Origin: Euphorbia lathyris
Lineage: Eukaryota > Streptophyta > Magnoliopsida > Malpighiales > Euphorbiaceae
Direction of reading: 5' to 3'
NCBI RefSeq assembly: GCF_963576675.1
Contig: NC_088916.1
Span: 14,918,501-14,982,500 of the forward strand
DNA: 64,000 nt
Both the position numbers and the translations under genes were made by a program. Below, in pieces: positions 46,552 through 57,032 of the stretch (position 1 is the first letter of the stretch; each line of letters opens with the position of its first letter). The notes beneath the pieces are model-generated. The model searched no databases, was not told the origin of the DNA, and saw nothing but the letters and a program-made list of their open reading frames with translations.

Positions 46552-48247
46552 TCAATGGTGCGGAGGGTCCTGGAAGTGAACAGTGTCAATCTTCCTCTTG
46601 TGGTCATTCTCAAGATACGGTTTGAGATGCTGCCCGTTCACTTTGAAAGGGGTATCACCGTTTTTGAAAATTTCCACAGCTCCATGCTCGAACACCCTGT
46701 TTACCGTGAATGGTCCTGACCATCGCGATTTTAACTTTCCTGGAAACAGCCTTAGCCTTGAATTGTATAACAGGACATTTTGTCCTTCGTAAAAGACTTT
46801 TTCCTGGATCTTTTTATCGTGCCACTGTTTGGTCTTCTCTTTGTAGTTTACTGCATTCTCGTACGAGAACAGCCTGAACTCTTCCATGTCACAGAGTTGA
46901 AGTTTTCGCTGATCTCCAACAGCCTGTTGCTCAAAATTTAAAAATGTTAATACCCAAAAAGCCCTGTATTCCATTTCAACCGGCAGGTGACAAGATTTTC
47001 CGTATAACAATCTAAACGGAGACATTCCAATTGGTGTTTTATAGGCCGTCCTATATGCCCAAAGAGCATCGTCAAGCTTGTTTGCCCAGTCTCTCCTAGA
47101 ACTGCCAACAGCTTTTTCTAAAATTCTTTTGATTTCACGATTGGAAATCTCCACCTGTCCACTTGTTTGTGGATGGTAAGGTGTGGCAATTCTGTGAGAG
47201 ACTCCAAGCTTGCCCATCAGCTTTTCAAATTTGGCATTGCAAAAGTGGGTTCATTTATCACTAATGATCGCTCGTGGGACACCTAATCTGGCAAACAGCC
47301 TTTTCAGGAATTTTACAACCACACGGGCGTCATTGGTGGGACTAGCCATTGCTTCAACCCACTTGCTCGCATAATCTACATCCACTAAGATATATTTATT
47401 CCCAAAAGACGTAGGGAATGGACCCATAAAATCTATTCCCCAGATATCAAAAATTTCACAAACAACTATGTTGTTGAGGGGCATGGCATTTCTAGCCGAG
47501 ATATTGCCTGTTCGTTGGCACTCATTGCAAGTGCTAACGAATAGATGGGCATCTTTAAAAAGTGTTGGCCAGAAAAACCCTGATTGAAGAACCTTGGCTG
47601 CAGTTCTGCTAGCGCTATGGTGCCCTCCAGCCTCTCGGTCATGACAATGGCTTAGAACATCCTGTTGCTCCTCCTGAGATATACATCTTCGAATAATTTG
47701 ATCAGCGCATAACCTGAAAAGATAGGGGTCTTCCCAAAAATAATATTTAATTTCAGAAAAAAACTTCCTCCTCTGATTAGTGGACAGGTTGTGCGGCTTA
47801 AGTGAACTCGCTAGGTAATTAGCAATATCGACAAACCATGGCGCAGGCTGTGCGGCATATAGATGCTCGTCTGGAAATTTTTCTAGAATCTCTGGTTGTT
47901 CCTGGCTGCCTTGGTGAGAAATCCTTGACAAATGATCAGCTGCGACATTTTCCGTTCCCTTTTTATCCTTAATTTCGAGATCAAACTCTTGAAGCAATAA
48001 TAGCCAGCGGATTAACCTCGGCTTAGCATCCTTTTTCGCGAAAAAGTAGCGCAACGCAGCGTGGTCCGTGTGCACAACTACTTTGGATAACACTAAGTAG
48101 GGCCGAGATTTGTCGAAGGCATACACAACTACAAGCAGTCTGGGCCTCGTTTAACGTCTTGCTTGCATAGTAAATTGGCCTAAACTTTTTCTCTATTCTT
48201 TGTCCAAGAACGGCTCCCACACATGTATCGCTTGCGTCGCACATCAT
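46552..48247 (-). pseudogene. Athila copy 2 RNase H and integrase, broken
   Basis: RNase H starts with MMCDASDTCVGAVLGQ (48247) and runs to TLNEAQ. There about 26 bases seem to be missing (near 48140, inferred from the family), shifting the frame, and it resumes at [14 protein letters not shown]. Integrase has the HHCC finger, the first Asp ([12 protein letters not shown]), the second Asp (AIISDK) and the Glu ([11 protein letters not shown]). A TGA at 47251-47253 directly after ISDK replaces the Gly codon kept in copy 1. Downstream, 47217-46552 is open for 221 codons, including both Trp residues lost in copy 1. Confidence 0.88.
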
Positions 48248-48485
48248 CTCAAAAGGTTGCTCCCAGTCGGTCCAGCCAGTATAGGCGAGTTGATCAGCTT
48301 GCTCTTTAATAGTTCAAACGCCTTTAAACAGCTTGCATCAAACGAAAATTCCGCTTCCTTATGAAGTAAGGCTGACAAAGGTAGCGCAATCTTTGAAAAA
48401 TCTTTGATAAACCTACGGTAAAACCCTGCGTGCCCTAGAAAACTTCACACATCTTTTACATTGGCCAAAACAGGCAGCTTTTCTA

Positions 48486-49250
48486 TTACTTCCACCTTCG
48501 CTTTGTCCACTTCCATCCCTTTTCTGAAATTTTATGCCCGAGAACAATTCCGCCCGTAACCATGAAGTGGCATTTCTCCCAATTCAAGACCAAGTGGGTC
48601 TCCTTGCATCGCAGAAGCACGGCTTCGAGGTTGTTTAGACAGCTATCAAAAGAGTTTCCATACACAGAGAAGTCGTCCATCAATATTTCTACGGTCCGCT
48701 CCACCATGTCATGGAAAATGGACATCATACATCTTTGGAAAGTGGCTGGAGCGTTGCACAGTCCGAACGGCATAAGTCTATGAGCATAAGTCTCATACGG
48801 ACATGTGAACGTTGTCTTCTCTTGATCCTCACTATGAATTGCGATCTGGTTGTATCCTGAATAACCGTCGAGAAAACAATAGAAGGCATATCCCGCTAAC
48901 CGCTCTAACATCTGATCAATGAAGGGCAAAGGGAAATGATCCTTCCTTGTGGCTTCGTTGAGCTTTCTGTAATCAACACAAACTCGCCATCCAGTTATTG
49001 TTCTTGTGGGCACCAACTCGTCTTTCTCGTTGAGGATTACGGTTGTTCCTCCCTTCTTTGGTACAACGTGAACAGGGCTGGTCCACACACTATCAGAGAT
49101 CGGGTAAATAATGTCGACATCAAGAAGCTTGATCACCTCTTTTCGCACAACCTCCTTCATGTGGGGATTCAGTCTGCGCTGCGACTGGACAGATGGGTTA
49201 TGCTCCTTTTCCATCAAGATTCTGTGGACACAGACTGCTGGACTGATACC
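48486..49250 (-). pseudogene. Athila copy 2 reverse transcriptase
   Basis: This part holds the complete palm region: [42 protein letters not shown] block, MPFGLCNAPATFQRCM and the catalytic EILMDDFSVYG (LMDD), then LGHKISEKG. A one-base loss near 49251 separates it from the protease frame (copy 1 has TTTT where copy 2 has TTT on the plus strand), and another indel near 48530 ends the frame before the connection domain. It would copy element RNA into DNA; as it stands it cannot be translated in one piece with the rest. Confidence 0.88.
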
Positions 49251-50422
49251 TTTATGTCATCGATTTTCCATGCGATTGCATCTTTGTTTCTTCGCAAAAC
49301 GGCCATGAGCTGCGCCTTCTGATCAGGAGTTAACTTCGAGGATATGATGACTGGACTTCCGCTGGGTGGTTCAAAGAAAGCATACTCGAGGTGTGCAGGC
49401 AACGGTTTCAATTCTGGTTTAGACACCGGCACAGTTGGTATCTCTGGTGGTTCTTGATGAGTAGGAACAGTAGGATTGAAAGGAGGTGTTGGTAGGTTGG
49501 ATTCAATGGAACAGCCTGTTCCTTCGCATATGTTTACCTCTTCTCCCAATAAAGTCTCCAGAGTGTCCTGTTCCTGCAAAGTAGAAAGATTTTGAAAATC
49601 ATCCAAGAAACAGCATGTGTCATCATTATTATTTGCACGTCTCATTACCTCGTTCATTTTGAAAATGACTTCTTCCCCATTAATCCTCAAGAATAGTTGT
49701 CCCTCTCCTATGTCTATCAATGCTCTACCCGTGGCTAAAAATGGTCTACCTAGGATAATAGGAATATGCAAGTCTTCATCAATGTCCATTATAATGAAAT
49801 CAACGGGCAATATGAATTTTCCTACTTTGACTAGCACGTCTTCCACTACTCCCCTAGGATAACATACTGAACGATCGGCCAACTGAATGGACATACGAGT
49901 AGGTTGGGGTTCTCCTAATCCAAGTTTAGCATATACAGAATAAGGCATCAGGTTTATGCTAGCTCCTAGGTCACATAGTGCATTTTCAATATTTAGCTTT
50001 CTAATTGAACAAGGAATAGAAAAACTCCCTGGATCTTTTAGCTTCTTGGGTAGCTGCTGCTTGTTTTGGAGTATCGACGAACAATCTCTGTTGAGTTGGA
50101 TCATGGAAATGTTCTCCAGCTTCTTTTTGTTAGACAAGATGTCTTTGAGGAATTTGGCGTATGTAGGCATCTGTGCCAATGCTTCTACGAAAGGAATGTT
50201 GATGTGCAACTTCCTTAAGGTGTCCAATACTTTAGAATTCTGTTCTTCCAGCTTTTTGTTGATCAATCGCGTTGGATATGGAACACGTGGAACATACGGC
50301 AATGGTGGCTTATACATCTTTTCGCTTTCCCCTTGATCCTGCTTACTGGTACAGGTTGTCTTCCTGGTTTCTTCTTCACTGGGAACAGCCTGTTCCTGCT
50401 CCCCTTCGTCTTCTTTGGACAT
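49251..50422 (-). pseudogene. Athila copy 2 protease region
   Basis: An open frame of about 390 codons carries a charged leader, the linker KPPLPYVPRVPYPTRL, and a retropepsin-like domain whose active-site block reads ALCDLGASINLMP. Asp-Leu-Gly in place of Asp-Thr/Ser-Gly is usual in Athila. IILGRPFLATG marks the flap-end region. It also spans the site where Copia entered copy 1 (CCTAG at 49965-49969). The frame runs out of phase after DDIK at the single-base loss near 49251. The gag frame stops directly upstream. Confidence 0.85.
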
Positions 50423-51845
50423 TCATGTGCATTCAGCATTTTCATCAGTCGATATTATGTGTTGAGTTTGCTTACCAGATCTCAGGGTGATTGCCATGAC
50501 ATCGCCCTTTAGATTTGGCTCTGTGTTGCTCAGCATTATTCCCTTTCCTTTTAACGTAGATGCAGCCAACTGGTGAACTTGTGTTTCCAGATTTTTAATT
50601 GATGCTTGTGTCTGTTTCATGAATTGCATCATCATTGTTTTCATATCTGGTTCTACATCTTCCTTTGGTGGCACAGGTTGTTTATAATGCTGCTGAGGTT
50701 GCCTTTGGTAGTGTCCTCTGATTATATCCTGCGTAATCACATTCTGCCTGTGCGCCTTTTCCCTGCTTAACTCCGGGACAGTTGATGCTGAAATGAAGGC
50801 CTCCACAAAAGTCACAAATGTCATTGAATGGTGGTTCGTTGTGAATTGAAGACGCATTTATCTTGCCCAGCTATCTAGCAAGCTGTTCTACCTGACTTGT
50901 CAATTTTGACACAATATCTTCATTTCCTATCTTTTTTCCTTCACTTCTGGCGGAGTGCCAGTTGTAACTTGTGCTTACTACCTTCTCAATAAGGTCATAC
51001 AAAGCCTGTGGCTCAAGATCTTATGGGTTACCGTTGGCAATGGATTCAATCTGGATTTTGTAGATGTCTGTTACACCATTATAGAAATTCTGCACTTGCA
51101 TCCACATAGGGATACCATGATTTGGTACCCTTCTCAACAGCTCTTTGTATCTTTCCCAGGCTTCTGCTAGCGACTCATCCTCTTCTTGCACAAACCGAGA
51201 CACTTCGTTTCTCAGTTTTATGGCTTGTCGAGGTGGGAAATATTTCATCAGAAAAGCTCATGCCATTTCTTCCCAACTTGTGATTGTCCCTGGCTGTAAA
51301 TTTCTTAGCCAGTTTTTTGCTTTATCCCTTAGGGAAAAAGGAAACAGCTTTAGTCTGATTACATCGTCAGAAATGCCTCTATTAGATCTGAACGTGTTGC
51401 ACAGCGTGATGAATTCTTGAATATGGCCATTTGGATCTTCAAATTGAAACCCATTGAATTGTATTGAGGCCTGGATCATCTATATCATGGACCCATTCAC
51501 CTCGAACATGTTGTTCCCCTCGTTAGGTAACACAATGCATAAAGAATGTCCCTCGGTTGTGGGTCGGGAGTAATCCCTAATCCTCATGATTGGAGGATTG
51601 TTGTTTTCTCCTTCTCCTTCAGGACCAGGCTGAACAATGTGCTCCGGTCCTCTTCCAGCCATTCTTCTTTCTCTTTGTCTTTCTCTTTGTCTAGCACGTC
51701 GAGCGCCCGCTCGGTTTCGTCTACACGTTCTCTCTAATTCGAGATCGATAGGAAAAACAGGAGGTCCAGCTCTACGCATAAACAAGTTGAGAACTCTTTT
51801 TTTCCTGCACGCCTTAGCAAACAGATTAAAAACACCCTGTTTCAC
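50423..51845 (-). pseudogene. Athila copy 2 gag, several stops
   Basis: The gag domain blocks of copy 1 are present in one frame but broken by TAG at 51480-51482 (copy 1 CAG), TGA at 51258-51260 (copy 1 CGA), TAA at 51021-51023 (copy 1 GAA) and a TAG after QLAR (about 50872-50876) shared with copy 1. The CCHC knuckle sequence lies in another frame near 50780-50820. Copy 2 lacks about 130 bases after the knuckle, and near 51740 it has 26 bases that copy 1 lacks. Confidence 0.87.
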
Positions 51846-51876
51846 AGAAATTTCAGATAAATTTTGTTAATTTCAA

Positions 51877-51894
51877 TCCCCGGCAACGGTGCCA
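51877..51894 (-). promoter_or_regulatory. Athila copy 2 primer-binding site (tRNA-Asp)
   Basis: On the plus strand TCCCCGGCAACGGTGCCA matches plant tRNA-Asp 3' sequence with one difference, 6 bases inside LTR C. Confidence 0.85.
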
Positions 51895-51900
51895 AAAACT

Positions 51901-53178
51901 TGTTATCCTGTGATGTGACTCTAGCAAGTGTACTAGATACTAGTAATAAAGTGATAAGTCAAGTATCGTATCCACAGGGATTGAGATCCAAAATTATATT
52001 AGAAAATCGTTGCTGGACAGTGTGTGTGTGTGTGTGTAAAGGTATCTTCTTAGTGGGGTTGATTGTTTGAGTTTGGTCAGTTAAGACAAAAGATCGCTAC
52101 TTCTATAAAAGATATGACAAATAGATGACAGTTTAAAAGGTAGAACAGGCTAAGCACTGCCGAGCAGGTCGTGCAAGGTCATACAACAAACCAACGAATT
52201 AGTTACAATACCAATGAAGTCAAAGTATCAGCTTTAATGCCCACTTAAGTCAACTTTCGTGTGTTCTTAAGTTTCTAAGATTTACTAGAACAAATAGCGT
52301 CCTAAAGGAACTTTCTCTCTTGCATTAAGATCAAAGCTGCATTTCTGTTAAGAAAACCTTAGACACAACCATCTAACATATCTGCTTCGAGGTTGCGAGA
52401 TTGATAGAGAAATCAGTGAAGATGTAAGTAGTGTCCTAACATTCATCTATCACATGCATAAATGCCGAAGCACAGAAATATAAACCCTCATCAACACATC
52501 ATTGGTAAAATAATACAAATTCATTGCAAAGGTTATAAGACTTACATCACCGGCCCGGACTGGCCGTGCCTATTCAAAATCGATTACTCACTCATATCAA
52601 GCAGTGAGTAATCAGAAGTTCTTGTTACATTCAGAAACTCCATTGGAGTTCTCTTCTAACGCCTAAAAAGTGACTTTTTTGCTCTACACAAAAAAATCTG
52701 ATCTCCCCTAGTCTTCCCTTCGCTACATCTATTTAAAAGAGAAAGATCGGGGCCAAAATTGGTACCCGAAAGTACCCTTACAAAGCAATGCAGAAATAAG
52801 TCAACTCCACTAAAACTAAACAATCAGAAATGATTATGGATTATTTTGACCCTTGAACACTCAAGGGTCGAAACTTCTTATCATCATGCTACTTTAGGTA
52901 ACGCCACTGAAACACCTTTCCACCTGCTGCCTCTGCCACACCCACCTCTGTTCTGTCGCTGTCCGTCATCAGAATTTCCGGCGTTTGACCGCTGGATCAT
53001 AGAAAGGCTCCACTCCTCTTTGGCAGTTGCGAAACAAACTGTTTCCAGCATGTTTAGCTTAATCTTTACTTATCTGCAATAAAACATTAATCAGCCCTTC
53101 ATTCTTGCAATATATCAGAAAACACCCCTATTCTATTATGAATATCGTGTTAAAACTTAGTCAATTTCATGCCTAACA
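51901..53178 (-). repeat. Athila LTR C (5' LTR of copy 2), 1278 bp
   Basis: It begins TGTTATCCTGTGATG and ends ATGCCTAACA on the plus strand and matches LTRs A and B throughout. The target duplication CCTAG follows at 53179-53183. Confidence 0.93.
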
Positions 53179-53183
53179 CCTAG

Positions 53184-54683
53184 GCATCAGGAATCCGAAC
53201 TCCTCGATAATACTCCATGATGAAAGCCGCTCGTATACCACCGGAAAAGTAGTGACCGGCCAGCAACTCAGGCCGAGTCATCCCAAACAACTCCATCACA
53301 CAAAACTGAAGCTCGTCCGTACCTGCCTCAGCAGTCACCATAGCCCCATCTACGGAGATGCACAAAATCTGCCACATGTCATGCAACATAATGCTCATCT
53401 TACCGAACGGCATGTGGAATGATGACGTGTCTGGCTGCCACCGCTCTGCAAAAGCCGTAATCATAGGCGCATCGATGTGGGCGTACATGATACCTGGTAG
53501 ATGGGACAGCCCAAATGACTCTATACGTGACTGGATCTCCCTAGAAGAACCATTGTACCATAACTCCAGCTTCCCGTATTAGACTGAGCATGTATGACAC
53601 CTAGGGATGCCCCTATCCTACCCGCTCCAAATAGGACAGGCAATATGACTCAGAAAGCTCGGGATCACAACACCATCAGCTGGACCCCCGGGTACCGGGG
53701 CCTTCATGACCCAGTCATCCTCTCTAGCACTCCTCGAGCGCTTGTTGCTACCTGAAATTACAGTAAACAAATTTTAGAATATTCGTATATTTCCTACTAA
53801 TCACGAGTAAAAAACCCTAAACCCTAAATTTAAAATTCTCACCAGAAGACGACCCTATTGCAGTAGAAAAACATCCATCTTGACCCCTCGTCACTATGCC
53901 AGGAGGTACTGGGACAGAATCAGCACTCTGAGGAGGCATAGAGTCATCTCCATCCATCTCTACATCATCCGCCACCTCCTGACGGCCAACACGCTCGGCC
54001 TGTGCAACATGTGCCTTTTAGGCGTCCGCCATCATCCTCTGCTCCGTCCACATCCTCCGAGCAGATGCAGTAACAACGTGAGGCTGTATGCCCGTGTTCA
54101 GAACGCGCCTCAGTAATATCATCTTGTAAATTAACCAAAAAAGCAAGTAAATACATTTTTTATACTCAATTTCTCGTTTTCGGTTTTTTTACTATTTCGG
54201 GCCTGCCAACGTGCGACCCGAATAAATTTTTTTTGAAAAAAATTTAAAAAAGGCTGTTTTTAGCCTGGGCGGGTGACTCACACCACCCGGCCCAGGCCGA
54301 CTAGTGTGCCGCAACCTTTTGGCCCTACGGCCAAACGGACATGGCATCTGTTTTGCCGTAGGGTCAAACGGGTGGTCACCCATTCCACCATTAGGTGGAA
54401 TGGGTGAGCCACCACGTTCCACCATTAGGTGGAACGGGTGGAGATCCCGTTCCACCTAATGGTGGAATGGTGGAACGCATGGCGCTCCTGTTGCCGCCAT
54501 GGGCGGAACGCGCAGTTCGTGCGTTCCGCCCACGACGGCAACGGGAGGCACACCCGTTTAGGCAAAAAAAAAGGGTTCCGTCTCCGTTTTTAGAGGCGAA
54601 ACTCGTGATTTCGTTTAATTTTTTTAAAAAAAAAATTACCGGAACCTTCATGAAGCCTTTCCCAATTCCTTGCTTTGGTGTCA
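53184..54683 (-). pseudogene. 5' half of the plant-mobile-domain (MAIN-like) pseudogene
   Basis: The best block is 53582-53184, with APMITAFAERWQPDTSSFHM, GKMSIMLHDMWQIL and EYYRGVRIPDA, the N-terminal half of the PMD fold. It joins the other half at 21659 when the retrotransposon block is removed. Further upstream the same strand has SNKRSRSARE and PVPGGPADGVVIPSFLSHIA (about 53640-53755), interrupted by TAG and TAA before the main block. A probable intron lies between about 53760 and 53840, and an acidic segment with EVADDVEMDGDDSMPPQSA lies near 53900-53990. A possible first exon MTPKQGIGKGFMKVP (54683-54639) ends at a GT. At least two further in-frame stops confirm decay. Exon limits upstream of 53760 are uncertain. 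Confidence 0.72.
54250..54560 (-). repeat. GC-rich nested hairpins in the PMD leader or first intron
   Basis: Three hairpins share the stem TTCCACC/GGTGGAA with loop ATTA or TAAT: arms 54376-54389 with 54394-54407 (14 bases, perfect), arms 54415-54423 with 54428-54436 (9 bases), and one centred at about 54458. Further inverted words (GGCGGAACGC/GCGTTCCGCC) lie near 54500-54530. The block begins, read from the gene's side, with GCCTAAACGGG, much like the hairpin intron of the transposase at the other end. Confidence 0.75.
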
Positions 54684-54689
54684 TATCGT

Positions 54690-54829
54690 TTTAGGTCGGG
54701 TTTTTAAAAATCTTAGAAAGCTAGAGAGGATTTGAGAGGTTTTGTATTTTTAGTTTGAAATTGTCAGAATGGCAAAAATGTCAAAAGGGGCGTTGAAAAG
54801 TATTTTAGGGGTGGTAAATAGCAGTTCAC
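54690..54829. repeat. Right terminal inverted repeat of the Mutator-like element
   Basis: Read inward it gives GTGAACTGCTATTTACCACC and then the same ordered blocks as the left end. The flanking TAAGATTTA at 54830-54838 pairs with TAAGATTTT on the left. Confidence 0.7.
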
Positions 54830-54838
54830 TAAGATTTA

Positions 54839-55129
54839 CTCACCTTCAACCTCAACCCATGTGGGACTAAACCTGAGCCCAACATAGAAAACAATGTCTC
54901 TCAACCTCATTGGCCTGATTTAACCTCAAGTTTCTAAACTTCAGCCTATTAGAGATTAAAGGGATATGAACTCAGTACCTCTTATAACGAAACATGTCTC
55001 TTAACCAACTCAACCATCTTGAAATATTGAAATTATACTACAAAAACACTAATATAAACTAAAATTTGGAGGTTATCAAGTATCGAACCAATATTACTCA
55101 AGGGTGAAGCCAATGGCCGCCTAAGCCCC
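54839..55129. other. Intergenic DNA, repeat-like but unassigned
   Basis: Phrases such as CCCATGTGGGAC and CTTAACCAACTCAACCA suggest an old transposable-element piece. No ORF, inverted ends or duplication were found. Confidence 0.35.
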
Positions 55130-56636
55130 CTAAGCCCTGGGTTGGATTCGCCTCTAAAGCTAAATGACTATGAGGCTTTAGTTAGGAGGCCTTTGCATCA
55201 AGAGATTCAGGGAGCTCTGTTAGATATGGATCTGTAAAAAGTCCCAGGGGCTGATGGGCTTCAAGCTGGGTTTGACCATTAACATTAGAGTCATGTGTGA
55301 CCGATGGTCCGTGAAACCTTCTCCACTGATACTTTTGACATGAATTTAAACATGATCCTCATTGTGCTACCCATCAGCCTTTGCAATGTCAGTTACAAGA
55401 TCATAACAAGGATATTGTCAACAGGGCCGTTCCTAGCCTTTTAGAGGCTCGAGGCGAGATAATAAATTTGGGCCCCTTATATATACAATCTACTTTCTTT
55501 TAAGTTTGAGGCTAGATGATTTTTTTATTATTATTATTACAAGGGATAAGGTACATGTCACACCCGACCCTAAACAGCATCGGGTACGATAAGAGACAAG
55601 ATAACGATCTACGAAATCGACTCATCAATTTTTAACTCGTTAAATTCTTAATTTAATTTTCTAATAGATAAAGTTTATTTATTATTTGGCTTGGATTTGA
55701 TAATTCTATCAAGCTTCCTACATATCTCGAATCATCGTTTAATCTTTAAATCTAGGATCAAAGTCACGTAGTGATGCATATCTTGCCTTATTTTGCCCTC
55801 AACAAACTAGCTTTGTGGTGGGGTGCAACATTACTTATAACATTATCATTGTTTGGAAAGTTGTTTATACTATGAGATTCGAAAAAGGTAGCTTAGATGG
55901 ATGGCAATTAAAGTGGATTTGGATAAAACTCATGATAGGCGCTCTATTGGGACTTCATCGATGATACTCTCCATGATATTTGTTTTCCCTCGAGGATCAT
56001 CAGATTGATTATGAGTTGTATTGCTTCAACCTTAATGCAGATCCTTTGGAATGGGAACTCTACAAACATCTTCTTTCCCTCTAGAGGTATCCGTTAAGGT
56101 GATCCTCTATGGTCGTATATTTTTGTCTTTTGTATATATGGAGAGACTCGCTCACTCTATTGGAGATAACTGCAACAGGAGTCTTTGGAAGCCTCTAAAC
56201 TTTTGAGTCTGATGGCCTAGCTTGAGTCACTTATAAGGCTATAGCGAAGCAGGCGAGTGTGGTGAACTTGACTCTTGGATCTTTCTGTAAAGCGTCTGGT
56301 CACAGGATTAGCAACACCAAGCCCAACATCTTCTTGTCCAGGAATATCCCTTTTGGAGTATGTAATTCTATGTGGAATGTCATAGGATTCAGTCAAATCT
56401 CAGATTTGGAGAAGTATCTTGGAGTTCCTTTTTTTCATTCTCGATTCACCAGAGGTACCTATCAGTATATTATTGAAGGGCTCCAAAGGAACTCTGTGGT
56501 TGGAACTCATCTTCCCTCTCCCTTACATGTAGGACTACCCTTGCTAAAGCAGTCCTCACAGCCCTAACCTTTTACTCGATGCAGACTAATCCTCTTCCAA
56601 CACTTACATGTTCTAAGATTTATGAAGTTGTGAGAA

Positions 56637-57032
56637 GGTTTACCCGTTAAAAGTTAATATACAAAACAAAAAATATTACAAATTTAACAAAGTATAAATT
56701 TAATAAATCATCAATCTAAAAATTAAACAAATTGAACCTTAATCAATAAAAATAAAGTAGCTTAATAAAATCACGCAATCGTTGAAGAATAAAACATTGG
56801 GGTTTGAATTCAACATCTTACATCTAAAAAACAATAATATTTTTTAATATATAAGAGATTTATGATGGGTAACAGGTACCGGGTACCATGGGGAGTATTC
56901 ACATACCCATCCCATACACATCACTGGTAATGGTTTTGATCCCATACCCTTTTATACATTTTATGGGTGGTCCTATTAGGATAGGGTAGTGTCGGATACC
57001 CGTAGATATAGTACTCATTGTTATCCCTACTT
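56637..57032 (-). mobile_element. GGGTACCCG-rich element, inverted partial copy
   Basis: The reverse complement matches 57645-58050 in order: TAGGGATAACAATGAG end, GGGTACCCG-type words, GGTACCTGTTACCCGTCATAA-type block, then an AT-rich centre with TTTGTTAAATTTGTAAT. It lacks the far terminal part. It lies inside the LINE, between the RT and zinc-finger parts. Confidence 0.65.

Larger units (their letters stand above)
21660..53178 (-). mobile_element. Tandem Athila-type Ty3/Gypsy retrotransposon (LTR-internal-LTR-internal-LTR)
   Basis: Three LTRs of 1271-1278 bp enclose two internal regions, all in minus orientation. The block is flanked by CCTAG at 21655-21659 and 53179-53183, a perfect 5-bp target duplication around the whole array. 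The primer-binding site fits the 3' end of plant tRNA-Asp. The order gag, protease, reverse transcriptase, RNase H, integrase and then an extra 3' ORF is that of the Athila lineage. It lies inside the PMD gene of the MULE and splits it. The shape implies unequal recombination between LTRs after a single insertion. Confidence 0.88.
15896..54829. mobile_element. Degraded Mutator-like element (about 7.4 kb without its later insertion)
   Basis: The left end reads GTTATTTCTATTTACCGCCC. The right end read inward is GTGAACTGCTATTTACCACC. Both are followed by C-rich, similar sequence for about 140 bases. Flanks are TAAGATTTT at 15887-15895 and TAAGATTTA at 54830-54838, a 9-bp duplication with one mismatch, as expected for an old Mutator-like insertion. 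Inside are a transposase-OTU pseudogene (+), a minisatellite and a plant-mobile-domain pseudogene (-). The two genes converge and each starts just inside one terminal repeat. The span includes a 31,519-bp retrotransposon block inserted at 21660-53178; subtracting it and the 5-bp duplication leaves about 7410 bp. Confidence 0.75.
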
